A DNA stretch of 9,862 bases from Spirochaetales bacterium (GTDB taxonomy: Bacteria; Spirochaetota; Spirochaetia; DSM-27196; SLST01), in the NCBI GenBank assembly GCA_007130265.1, contig SLST01000450.1, forward strand, positions 1 to 9,862, read 5' to 3'. Every line of letters begins with the position of its first letter. Positions within the stretch are counted from its first letter, which is position 1. This document shows positions 1 through 6,917 of this stretch, piece by piece. Under the pieces are notes generated by a model. That model was not told the DNA's origin. It made no database searches and saw nothing but the letters and a program-made list of their open reading frames with translations. The position numbers and the translations under genes were made by a program.

Positions 1-846
1 GGTGACGCCGTCCGGGCTCGGAGCGCTGTTCGCGATGAAGTTCAACAGTGACGCGATGCCGACCTGTGCCGTCGCCGAACCGCAGAGTACGGGCACGATC
101 TTCCCGTGTCGCAGTCCCAAAGCAAGTCCTTGACGCACTTCGTCGTTATCAAGCGTCTCTTCTTCGAGATACTTCATCTCGAGCTCTTCATCACCCTCGG
201 CGGCCGCTCCAATGAGAATCTCGCGTGCCTCATCGACGGCCGCCTGGAGATCGTCCGGGATATCGACCGGCTCCTCGCCACGACCGGATTCCGGGGTGAA
301 ATACGCTTTCATCTCGACGAGATTGACAACGCCGCGGAAATCCGCGCCTGCGCCCATCGGGATCACGATCGGGACGAATGTCTTGTCGAACTTCTCTGAA
401 AGGTCGTCCACTGAGGACTGAAAGTCGGCGCGCTCCTCGTCCATCCGGTTTATGAAGACGAAGCGCGGCATCTCGCGCTGCTCGAGTCGACGCCAGAGCT
501 TGATGGTTTCTATCTGTACGCCTGACCTCGCACCGACGACGATCATGGCGCTCTCCGCGACGCGAAACGCAGCAACGACCTCGCCCACGAAGTCGGACGC
601 ACCGGGCGTGTCGAGCAGGTTGATCTTTTTCTCCTGCCACGATAGATGAGCGAGCGTCGTGTGAACGGAGAAGTTGCTTGACACTTCCTCGTCGGTGAAG
701 TCACTGACGGTCTTTCCACTCTCGACTGATTCGGCCCGTGGGATGACTCCTGCACTGAAAAGGATTGATTCCATGAGGGCTGTCTTGCCGGTAGTGCCGT
801 GGCCGGCTATGGCTACGTTACGGATCGAATCGGTCGTAATACTCAT
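1..846 (-). CDS. Elongation factor G-like translational GTPase, partial (3' part beyond left edge)
   Basis: N-terminal 282 residues of an EF-G-like protein; full-length relatives have roughly 670-700 residues, so domains II (most), III, IV and V lie outside the window. The G domain is clear: P-loop GHGTTGKT (residues 15-22), G3 DTPG (79-82), and a G4 motif NRMD (133-136) where EF-G has NKMD. Switch I lacks RGIT and reads NFSVHTT around residues 58-64; switch II is DTPGASDF, with Ala83 where EF-G has its catalytic His. This pattern fits the divergent 'EF-G-like / FusA2' class, whose cellular role is poorly defined, rather than the main translocase. The start ATG (844-846) has a good AAGGAG (853-858, 6-nt spacer) and a strong promoter upstream, so it can be expressed independently of the EF-G gene 102 bp upstream. 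The class is confident; function, and whether GTP is hydrolysed normally, are not known from sequence. Confidence 0.88.
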   Translation of the reverse strand, partial: MSITTDSIRNVAIAGHGTTGKTALMESILFSAGVIPRAESVESGKTVSDFTDEEVSSNFSVHTTLAHLSWQEKKINLLDTPGASDFVGEVVAAFRVAESAMIVVGARSGVQIETIKLWRRLEQREMPRFVFINRMDEERADFQSSVDDLSEKFDKTFVPIVIPMGAGADFRGVVNLVEMKAYFTPESGRGEEPVDIPDDLQAAVDEAREILIGAAAEGDEELEMKYLEEETLDNDEVRQGLALGLRHGKIVPVLCGSATAQVGIASLLNFIANSAPSPDGVT

Positions 847-898
847 CAGATGCTCCTTGCGCGGGGTTTTCTACTCGTTTTGCCGGGTTCAGGCACCT

Positions 899-928
899 AC
901 TATAGTGACGGCCGCGAAGCACTGTCAA
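899..928 (-). promoter_or_regulatory. Sigma-70-type promoter of the EF-G-like gene
   Basis: On the minus strand a perfect TTGACA (-35, 923-928) is followed after 18 bp by TATAGT (-10, 899-904; one mismatch to consensus). It lies in the 102-bp gap between the two EF-G paralogues. Transcription would start near 892, giving an untranslated leader of about 46 nt that carries the AAGGAG ribosome binding site. This is the best promoter match in the window. No terminator-like hairpin with a U-tract is visible between the EF-G stop codon and this promoter, so read-through from EF-G may add to expression. Confidence 0.75.
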
Positions 929-948
929 GCGAGCTGTGGCGGGGCCTT

Positions 949-2982
949 CTACCGGTCCGTCTTCCTCTCGAAGTGACTGAACTCCATCGCATAGGTCCCT
1001 CGACCCTGGGTCGCCGAACGCAGAGCGGTAGAGTATCCGAACATCCTCTCAAGGGGAGCCGATGCCCGAATGTGCTCGGCGCTCGGGCGCGACTCGACGC
1101 TCTGGACCAGCCCCCCCCTCATAGTGATGCCGTTGATCACGTCTCCCATGAACTCCTTGGGGACGACAACGTCGAGCGTCATGATGGGCTCGAGGAGGAT
1201 GGGACCGGCCTCCCGGCACGCGCTGTCGAGGCAAATGCTCGCTGCCGCTTCGAAGGCGAACTCGGTGGATGTCGCCTCGTTGTAGACGGCGTGGATGAGG
1301 GTCACACCAATATCGAAGGCCGGGTATCCCCGGACGATGCCCCCGGCGAGCGATCCCCGAACTCCGCGTTCGATTGCCTCTGAGAGCGCCTGAGGCAACA
1401 GATCCTTACTGACGGCGCTGGTAAAGGCGTTTCCGGTCCCGCGGGGCAACGGTTCGACTTTGAGCGTGAGGTCCGCGCTGTTCTCTTTCCCGGCGAGCAT
1501 ACGGGAGAACCGTTCCCGGTGCTCGACCGTATGCGTGATGCTCTCCCGGTACGTCACCTGCGGCTTGCCGACCTTGGCGGCCACGTTGAAATCATCGATG
1601 ATCCTGGTCACCAGGACGTCGAGATGCAGCTCTCCCATGCCGGAGATCACCAACTCGCCGGTGTCTTCGTCTTCCTTCGAGAGAAAGGTGGGGTCCTCTC
1701 GAGAGAGGGTCTGCAGGACGCTCTTGAGACGATCGCGCTCGCTGAGCGTGCGGGGCTCGATGGCGACATGGATCACCGGCTCAGGAAAGTGCATCCGCTC
1801 GAGGATGACCGGATACCCCTCGCTGCCGATCGTGTCTCCGGTCTGGGCGAGCTTGAACCCGATGATCGCGCCGATCTCTCCGGCGAGCAGCGTGTCGACC
1901 TGTTCGGTCCGGTTCGCGTGCACGCGCAGCAGCCTGTTGATCCGCTCACGCTTTCGCTTGTCGTGGTTCATGACTGCCGATCCGGCCTTCACCTTACCGC
2001 TGTACACTCGGATGAAACTCAGCGCCCCTGTTTCGCGCTCGGTCTGGATCTTGAACACGAGCGCCACATCGGGTCCTTCTTCGGACCGTTCGATCTCGAC
2101 GTCGCTGTCTTTCGTGAGGTGATGCGCGACTATCGGCGGCAGCTCGTCGGGAGCAGGGAGGTAGGCGACGATCGCGTCGAGCAGCGGCTGAACGCCGATG
2201 TTGCGCAGGCTCGCTCCGGTGAACACCGGCACGATCGAGCGCGACATTGTCTGTTCACGGATTGTCGAGTCGATCAGCGCAACGGGTATCTCGGCCCCCT
2301 CGAGAAAGAGCTCGGTCATCTCGTCGGAATGGCGACTCAGCTCGTCGAGGAGTTTCTCACGCCACTCGCGCGCCTGCTCGAGCAGCTCCTCTCGAACGGG
2401 GGTTCGTGCGAGATCGGAGCCTTGTTTGTCTGAGGACCAGTGGATCTCCTCCATCGTGCGAAGATCAACCACTCCCTCGAAGGTATTCTCCCGGCCGACT
2501 GGAATCTGGACCGCAAGAGGGTTCGCCGCGAGCTTCGCTCGCATCTCCTGCAGAACCGCCTCGAAATCGGCCCCAATGCGATCCATCTTGTTGATGTATG
2601 CGATCCGCGGAATCTCGTAGCTGTTTGCCTGACGCCAGACGGTTTCCGACTGCGGTTCCACGCCCCCCACCGCGCAGAATATGGCGACCGCTCCGTCGAG
2701 CACCCGCAGCGACCGTTCGACTTCGGCGGTGAAGTCGACGTGCCCGGGCGTGTCGATGATGTTGATCTGCGTTCCCTTCCAGACGCACGTCGTGGCGGCG
2801 GACGTGATGGTGATGCCGCGGTTCTGTTCCTGGACCATCCAGTCCATGATCGTATCGCCTCTGTCGACTTCGCCGATACGGTGGCTGCGCCCCGTGTAGA
2901 AGAGCATCCGTTCGGTGGTCGTCGTCTTCCCAGCATCAATGTGGGCCATTATTCCGATGTTACGGTTGTTCCTGGGCGGCAT
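949..2982 (-). CDS. fusA: Elongation factor G, probably the EF-G2 (ribosome-recycling) type
   Basis: Full-length 677-residue translational GTPase acting on the ribosome. All GTPase motifs are intact: AHIDAGKT (13-20), switch I RGITI (55-59), DTPGHVDF (77-84, catalytic His81), NKMD (131-134) and GAS (256-258). Domain II is about 285-400, domain III about 403-478 (SREDPTF and SGMGELHLDV), domain IV about 479-595, and domain V ends in QGRGTYAMEFSHFE. Domain IV is atypical: the usual RQSGGRGQYGH loop is replaced by a GKENSAD-type segment (about 490-506), and the second tip loop has Asn568 where E. coli EF-G has His583. This resembles spirochaete/mitochondrial EF-G2, which in Borrelia was reported to work only in ribosome recycling; a translocase role cannot be excluded. 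The start is fixed by an in-frame TAG three codons upstream. The nearest Shine-Dalgarno, GGAG (2995-2998), is 12 nt away, which is long. A tRNA-Val gene lies 47 bp upstream on the same strand. In spirochaetes this paralogue is often called fusB. Confidence 0.93.
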   Translation of the reverse strand: MPPRNNRNIGIMAHIDAGKTTTTERMLFYTGRSHRIGEVDRGDTIMDWMVQEQNRGITITSAATTCVWKGTQINIIDTPGHVDFTAEVERSLRVLDGAVAIFCAVGGVEPQSETVWRQANSYEIPRIAYINKMDRIGADFEAVLQEMRAKLAANPLAVQIPVGRENTFEGVVDLRTMEEIHWSSDKQGSDLARTPVREELLEQAREWREKLLDELSRHSDEMTELFLEGAEIPVALIDSTIREQTMSRSIVPVFTGASLRNIGVQPLLDAIVAYLPAPDELPPIVAHHLTKDSDVEIERSEEGPDVALVFKIQTERETGALSFIRVYSGKVKAGSAVMNHDKRKRERINRLLRVHANRTEQVDTLLAGEIGAIIGFKLAQTGDTIGSEGYPVILERMHFPEPVIHVAIEPRTLSERDRLKSVLQTLSREDPTFLSKEDEDTGELVISGMGELHLDVLVTRIIDDFNVAAKVGKPQVTYRESITHTVEHRERFSRMLAGKENSADLTLKVEPLPRGTGNAFTSAVSKDLLPQALSEAIERGVRGSLAGGIVRGYPAFDIGVTLIHAVYNEATSTEFAFEAAASICLDSACREAGPILLEPIMTLDVVVPKEFMGDVINGITMRGGLVQSVESRPSAEHIRASAPLERMFGYSTALRSATQGRGTYAMEFSHFERKTDR

Positions 2983-3029
2983 TGGGAGAAGCTACTCCAG
3001 AAGTCGCGTGATGGAAAGTGGGAGGGAGA

Positions 3030-3102
3030 TGGGCGCTGACGGATTTGAACCGCCGACATCTTGCTTGTAAGGCAAGCGCTCTCCCAGCTGAGCTAAGCGC
3101 CC
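3030..3102 (-). tRNA. tRNA-Val (anticodon TAC)
   Basis: A 73-nt cloverleaf on the minus strand. The acceptor stem GGGCGCT pairs with AGCGCCC, followed by discriminator A. The D arm is GCTC...GAGC, the anticodon stem CTTGC/GCAAG encloses the loop CTTACAA (anticodon TAC, valine), and the T arm GGCGG/CCGTC encloses TTCAAAT. There is a short 5-nt variable loop. The 3' CCA is not encoded (TCT follows the discriminator base), so it must be added by a nucleotidyltransferase. It lies 47 bp upstream of the EF-G start codon and directly behind a promoter, with no terminator between it and EF-G. Confidence 0.97.
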
Positions 3103-3111
3103 GTTTTCGAG

Positions 3112-3140
3112 AAGGTACCGTCGGGGTGGGGTCACGTCAA
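3112..3140 (-). promoter_or_regulatory. Promoter for tRNA-Val and probably EF-G
   Basis: Minus-strand TTGACG (-35, 3135-3140; 5 of 6 consensus bases) is separated by 17 bp from TACCTT (-10, 3112-3117; the key first, second and last bases match). The predicted start, near 3105, is only a few nucleotides before the mature tRNA 5' end at 3102, as expected for a tRNA promoter. No other promoter is evident in the 47 bp between the tRNA and EF-G, so it probably drives both. Confidence 0.6.
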
Positions 3141-3174
3141 GACTCCCGCCGCCGTCGGTCTGATGTCGCGGTTC

Positions 3175-3203
3175 TTGCCCAATGCGGTTGAACCGGCTAC
3201 CGT
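3175..3203 (+). promoter_or_regulatory. Candidate promoter of the M18 operon, possibly giving a leaderless mRNA
   Basis: Plus-strand TTGCCC (3175-3180) is separated by 17 bp from TACCGT (3198-3203), a -10 form close to the TACCTT used by the divergent tRNA promoter. The -10 ends only 5 bp before the ATG at 3209, so transcription would begin at or within a base or two of the start codon. The hexamers are only moderate matches, so a different, more upstream promoter is possible. Confidence 0.35.
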
Positions 3204-3208
3204 AGGGC

Positions 3209-4507
3209 ATGGCACGATCGAACTCGGAAACGGATGCGGCGCCGGCGCTGTTGCGCTTCATCAACGAATCTCCTACCCCGTACCACGCTGTTGAAGCAGC
3301 GGCGCAACGTCTCGCCGCGCAAGGATTTCCGGAGCAACGATTCGACCGGCGTTGGGACGAGGCCGAGACGAGAGGGTTTGTGCGGGTCGGCGACGGCGCG
3401 CTTGCCGCCTTCGATCTCGGCGGGTGGACGCTGAACCGCGGTCTGACCGTTCTCGCCGCGCACACGGATAGCCCTGCCCTGAGAATCAGAGAGCAGGGCG
3501 TCGGCTGGCGAAAGGGCTGTCTCTGCCTGCCCACCGAGCTCTACGGTGGCCCCATTCGCGCCACATGGATCGACCGTGAGCTGGGAATCGCCGGCCGTGT
3601 TGCGATGGGCGACGGCTCGGTGCGTCTCGTTCGTCTTGAGGGGGCCGCGATCATCCCGAACCTCGCCATCCATCTGAACCGCAAGGTGAATGAAGGGTTC
3701 GAGTACAATGCACAGGACCATCTTGTTGCAGTGTACGGCGTTAACCCGCAGGAGTCCGACGGCAAAGCTGGCGATGTGCTGAAGGAGCGGGTCGCCGATG
3801 CATGCGGGGCCGACGTGGCCTCGATTGCCGAAGTCGAGCTCCTCTTGTTCGACGCGAGCGAAGGAGCTCTTCTCGGGCACGACCGGTCGCTGTACGCTTC
3901 GAGCCGTGTCGACAACCTCGCAGGCTGTTTCACGAACCTCGAAGCGTTTCTGAGGACCGCTGCAGACGCTCCGCGGGTACTCATGCTGTACAACCACGAG
4001 GAGATCGGCAGCCTCAGCGGCGAAGGAGCCCAGTCGGGTCTTCTGTCCCGGCTTATGCGTCGGCTCGTGACGTCCGCCGGAGGGGATGAAGAAGACCTTG
4101 AGATAGTGCTCGCCCAATCGACCGTAGTGAGTAACGACGCGGCGCACGCGATCCATCCGAGTTTCAAGGATAAGCACGATCCGGACTACGCACCGTTGCT
4201 CGGCGGAGGACCGGTGCTCAAGCTCAACGGTATGTACCGGTATGCCACGACCGCCGCCGGTGCAGCCGGGTTCGCTCGCGCCTGCGATCGCGCCGGCGTG
4301 GTCCTGCAACGGATGTCCAACCGCTCAGATCTGCCGAGCGGCTCGACCGTGGGACCGGTAACGTGGGCGAGGACCGGGATCGCGACAGTAGATGTCGGCA
4401 TCCCGATTCTCGCGATGCACAGCATTCGCGAGACCGGGGGGAGCGAGGATGTCGAGTCGATGATCCGCGCCCTCTCGTCTTACTGCGAAGGAACCGATGA
4501 CTCGTGA
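3209..4507 (+). CDS. apeB: M18 family zinc aminopeptidase (aspartyl aminopeptidase type)
   Basis: A 432-residue cytosolic metallo-aminopeptidase of the M18 family, which removes N-terminal residues (typically acidic ones in aspartyl aminopeptidases) from peptides using two metal ions. The metal and catalytic signature is complete: His85 in AAHTDSP, Asp235 in SSRVDNL, the Glu pair 264-265 in NHEEIGS, Asp310 in VVSNDAAHAIHP, and His404 in LAMHSIRE. The family segment SNRSDLPSGSTVGP (370-383) and the N-terminal SPTPYHAVE (21-29) are also present. Length is normal for bacterial members. The start is constrained: an in-frame TAG at 3203-3205 lies two codons upstream and the next in-frame Met is residue 133. 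No usable Shine-Dalgarno is seen; AGGG ends 1 nt before the ATG. It is the first gene of a four-gene plus-strand cluster, and its last 11 bp overlap the J-domain gene. Substrate preference is inferred from the family only. Confidence 0.93.
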   Translation: MARSNSETDAAPALLRFINESPTPYHAVEAAAQRLAAQGFPEQRFDRRWDEAETRGFVRVGDGALAAFDLGGWTLNRGLTVLAAHTDSPALRIREQGVGWRKGCLCLPTELYGGPIRATWIDRELGIAGRVAMGDGSVRLVRLEGAAIIPNLAIHLNRKVNEGFEYNAQDHLVAVYGVNPQESDGKAGDVLKERVADACGADVASIAEVELLLFDASEGALLGHDRSLYASSRVDNLAGCFTNLEAFLRTAADAPRVLMLYNHEEIGSLSGEGAQSGLLSRLMRRLVTSAGGDEEDLEIVLAQSTVVSNDAAHAIHPSFKDKHDPDYAPLLGGGPVLKLNGMYRYATTAAGAAGFARACDRAGVVLQRMSNRSDLPSGSTVGPVTWARTGIATVDVGIPILAMHSIRETGGSEDVESMIRALSSYCEGTDDS

Positions 4508-4958
4508 CCGGCTCATCCGAAAGCTCCGCGACCTTCGACGACTCGAACGGCGGTACTCGGGAGACGAGACCGGCGGACCGTCTCCGCTCTGGGACGAGTT
4601 CTTCACGCTGCAGGAGGGCGTCCGGGTCCGTTATCCATTTCGCATGCTGCTCGTGTTCGATCGCGCTTCACGGGATCGAGCGTTCCGCGAGTACCTCGCG
4701 GCGCTGTGGATCCGTGGATTGGCCGGCGAACCGTCGAGGCTCGAGCACGACCGGGCGCTGCTCGACGAACTCGGGCTGGCGCCCGACACGACGGCTGAGG
4801 AGGTGCGCGCGGCGTTTCGCAGGCTTGCGCTCGATGTGCACCCGGACCTTGGCGGTGACGAGACGTTGATGCGGGAGCTGATCGACCGCTACCGGAACTC
4901 CTCGTACGGGTCGAAGCGACTATCGCCTGACGACGGTGACGATACGGGACAATCGTAG
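4497..4958 (+). CDS. Small J-domain-like (DnaJ-type) protein
   Basis: A 153-residue basic protein. The C-terminal part (about 88-133) looks like a J domain: LGLAPDTTAEEVRAAFRRLALDVHPD supplies helix I-II features with the HPD tripeptide at 115-117, followed by LGGDE and a third helix ending in DRYR. A fourth J helix, the Gly/Phe region and zinc-binding repeats are absent, so it is not a full DnaJ. If functional, it would stimulate ATP hydrolysis by an Hsp70 (DnaK) partner. The N-terminal 85 residues, rich in Arg and predicted helical, match nothing I recognise. No signal peptide or membrane segment is seen. The ATG lies inside the end of the M18 gene (11-bp overlap) behind AAGGA (4488-4492), which suggests translational coupling. 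The last 15 residues are acidic and low in complexity. The J-domain call is good; the client is unknown. Confidence 0.8.
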   Translation: MTRDRLIRKLRDLRRLERRYSGDETGGPSPLWDEFFTLQEGVRVRYPFRMLLVFDRASRDRAFREYLAALWIRGLAGEPSRLEHDRALLDELGLAPDTTAEEVRAAFRRLALDVHPDLGGDETLMRELIDRYRNSSYGSKRLSPDDGDDTGQS

Positions 4959-4980
4959 TATGCTCCAGGCGGAGGAAACT

Positions 4981-5844
4981 ATGCTTCCGACCATGCCTTT
5001 TGGCGCTACAGGTCACTTGAGTACGCGCACGATCTTCGGAGCGGCTGCCTTGGGCTCGAGATCCCAGAGCGATGCCGATCGCACGATGGGATTTCTCCTG
5101 GAGAAGGGGGTCAACCACATCGATACGGCCGCCGGCTACGGCGAGAGTGAGGCGCGGCTCGGTCCCTGGATGAAGCGATATCGCGACCGATTCTTCCTCG
5201 CGACGAAGACCGGCGACCGAACGTACGACGGAGCGCGCGAAAGCGTCGCACGGTCGCTCGATCGGCTGAACACCGACCAGCTCGACCTCATTCAGCTGCA
5301 CATCCTGGTCGACGAGCAAGAGTGGAAGACCGCCTTCGCGGAGCGGGGAGCGCTTGAGTACCTCATCGAGGCGAGAGAAGCCGGGCTCGTACGCTTCATC
5401 GGTGTGACCGGGCACGGGCTTGCGGTCGCCCGGATGCACATGCGCAGCCTCGACCGGTACGCCTTCGACTCCGTTCTGCTTCCGTGGAACTACCCGATGT
5501 CACGCAACCCTGAGTACGCACGCGATTTCCAGGAGCTTCACGACCGATGTACGTCCGCCGGCGTCGCTATCCAGACGATCAAGGGCATTGCCCGCGGTCC
5601 GTGGGGCGAGAAGGAAAAGGTGCGCGACACCTGGTACGAGCCGCTCGAGGCTCAGAGCGACATCGACCTGGCAGTGTTCTGGCTGCTCAGTCATCCGCAC
5701 CTCTTTCTCAACACCGCCGGCGACGTCGACCTGCTGCCACGCATCATCGACGCGGCCGAACGGTTCAACGAACGTCGACCCACGGACGAGCAGATGGCGG
5801 CACTTGCCCGGGAAGCGGACCTCGAACCTCTCTTCGTCGAGTGA
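4981..5844 (+). CDS. Aldo/keto reductase family oxidoreductase
   Basis: A 287-residue NAD(P)H-dependent oxidoreductase with the aldo/keto reductase TIM-barrel fold. The catalytic tetrad is present: Asp48 in NHIDTAAGYGESE, Tyr53 in the same segment, Lys76 in LATKTG, and His107 in IQLHIL. Other barrel landmarks are GLVRFIGVTGHG (135-146) and the late helix segment containing LSHPHLFLNTAG (236-247). The C-terminal 40 residues are short and carry no Cys-rich iron-sulfur motif, unlike some larger bacterial relatives. I chose the ATG at 4981 because GGAGG (4971-4975) sits 5 nt upstream; in-frame ATGs at 4936 and 4960 would extend the protein by 15 or 7 residues but lack a comparable site, and the first lies inside the preceding gene. 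The gap to the J-domain gene is 22 bp and to the S66 gene 11 bp, so it is probably in the same operon. The natural substrate cannot be deduced. Confidence 0.9.
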   Translation: MLPTMPFGATGHLSTRTIFGAAALGSRSQSDADRTMGFLLEKGVNHIDTAAGYGESEARLGPWMKRYRDRFFLATKTGDRTYDGARESVARSLDRLNTDQLDLIQLHILVDEQEWKTAFAERGALEYLIEAREAGLVRFIGVTGHGLAVARMHMRSLDRYAFDSVLLPWNYPMSRNPEYARDFQELHDRCTSAGVAIQTIKGIARGPWGEKEKVRDTWYEPLEAQSDIDLAVFWLLSHPHLFLNTAGDVDLLPRIIDAAERFNERRPTDEQMAALAREADLEPLFVE

Positions 5845-5855
5845 GATTCTGCTGA

Positions 5856-6917
5856 ATGGGGAGCCTCTGGCCGTACCCTGTCCGACCAGTGCCGAGGCTC
5901 CGGAAGGGAGACCGCGTGGCGATCGTCGCGCCCTCGAGCGGACTCGCGACGACCTTCCCTGGGGTCTACCGACGCGGGCTCGAGGCCCTGCGAGAGCTCG
6001 GGCTCGAGCCGGTGGAGTTTCGAAGCGCGACGATGTCGAGCGAGCAGCTCTATCGATCCCCGGAGCTTCGGGCCCGCGATCTGCGCGAAGCGCTCGTACG
6101 CGGCGACATTCACGGAATCGTGTCGGTCATCGGCGGGTACGAGTCGGTTCGGCTGCTGCCCCTGCTGCGGTCGTCTGATTTCGCGGGCCACCCGACCTTC
6201 ATCATGGGCGGCAGCGATGCCACGACCTACCTGCTCTTCGCTCGCCGTGCCGGTATCGTCGGCTTCTACGGGCCTTCGGTCATGGCGGGACTCTCCCAGG
6301 TGAACGATCTGCCCGACGAGTATCGTCTTCATCTCGAGCGATTTCTCTTCGAGCCCTGGAAGTCGTTCGAGTACGCGGCGTATCCGTCGCACACGCACGC
6401 GTACACCGGCTGGGGCGCCGAGAGTTCCGGCGGTATCGCGCCGCTCCAGCCGTCCGGCGGGGGCTGGAGCATCCTCCAGGGGGACCGTCCGGTTGAGGGG
6501 CACCTCTTCGGCGGCTGCATCGAGGTCCTCGAGTTTCTCAAGGGTACCCCTTACTGGCCGCCTCCGTCGTTCTTCCACGACGCGGTTCTCTTCCTCGAGA
6601 CGTCGGAGGAGAAGCCGTCGCCGCAGCGTGTTGGGTACATGCTGCGAAACTACGGCGTCGCTGGCGTACTGCGACGTATCGCCGCGCTGCTGATCGGACG
6701 GCCCAAGGACTATAGCACAGCCGAGATCGGTCGGCTTCATGAGATCGTGCTCTCCATCGTGAAGGAGGAGTTCGGACTCGGCGAGCTTCCGGTCGTCAGC
6801 AACGTCGATTTTGGGCATACGGATCCCAAGTTGATCGTCCCCATCGGCTGCCGGGTGCGGATCGATCCGAACCTCAGGCGGATTACGCTTCTCGAGTCGC
6901 CGTTCAGCGATGCGTAG
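5856..6917 (+). CDS. S66 family serine peptidase (LD-carboxypeptidase LdcA / MccF-like)
   Basis: A 353-residue S66 peptidase. Family landmarks appear in order: RLRKGDRVAIVAPSSG (14-29), IGGYES (92-97, the oxyanion-side loop), nucleophile Ser120 in MGGSDAT, GGCIEVLEFLKGTPYWP (219-235), catalytic Glu248 in LFLETSEE, and His321 in NVDFGHTDP. S66 enzymes either release the terminal D-Ala from murein tetrapeptides in the cytoplasm during cell-wall recycling (LdcA) or cleave peptide-nucleotide toxins such as microcin C (MccF). The LFLETSEE block and the long insert between Ser and Glu look more MccF-like, but there is no toxin or transport gene nearby, so the biological role is open. There is no signal peptide. 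The start is uncertain: the ATG at 5856 has no clear Shine-Dalgarno and GTG at 5889 would also keep the whole domain. It is the last gene of the cluster; its 3' end overlaps the convergent pseudouridine synthase by 14 bp. Confidence 0.88.
   Translation: MGSLWPYPVRPVPRLRKGDRVAIVAPSSGLATTFPGVYRRGLEALRELGLEPVEFRSATMSSEQLYRSPELRARDLREALVRGDIHGIVSVIGGYESVRLLPLLRSSDFAGHPTFIMGGSDATTYLLFARRAGIVGFYGPSVMAGLSQVNDLPDEYRLHLERFLFEPWKSFEYAAYPSHTHAYTGWGAESSGGIAPLQPSGGGWSILQGDRPVEGHLFGGCIEVLEFLKGTPYWPPPSFFHDAVLFLETSEEKPSPQRVGYMLRNYGVAGVLRRIAALLIGRPKDYSTAEIGRLHEIVLSIVKEEFGLGELPVVSNVDFGHTDPKLIVPIGCRVRIDPNLRRITLLESPFSDA

Noticed and set aside
1519..2433. Long plus-strand open frame (304 codons) opposite EF-G
   Set aside because: It lies wholly antisense to a well-conserved EF-G gene; its codons mirror the GC-rich third-position bias of EF-G and the product shows no recognisable domain.
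3197..4309. 370-codon minus-strand open frame opposite the M18 gene
   Set aside because: It is a shadow of the M18 gene, which carries all its catalytic motifs on the plus strand; the antisense product has no family features.
4936..4980. Upstream ATG at 4936 as start of the aldo/keto reductase
   Set aside because: It overlaps the J-domain gene and lacks a ribosome site, while the ATG at 4981 has GGAGG at 5 nt and begins just before the conserved N terminus.
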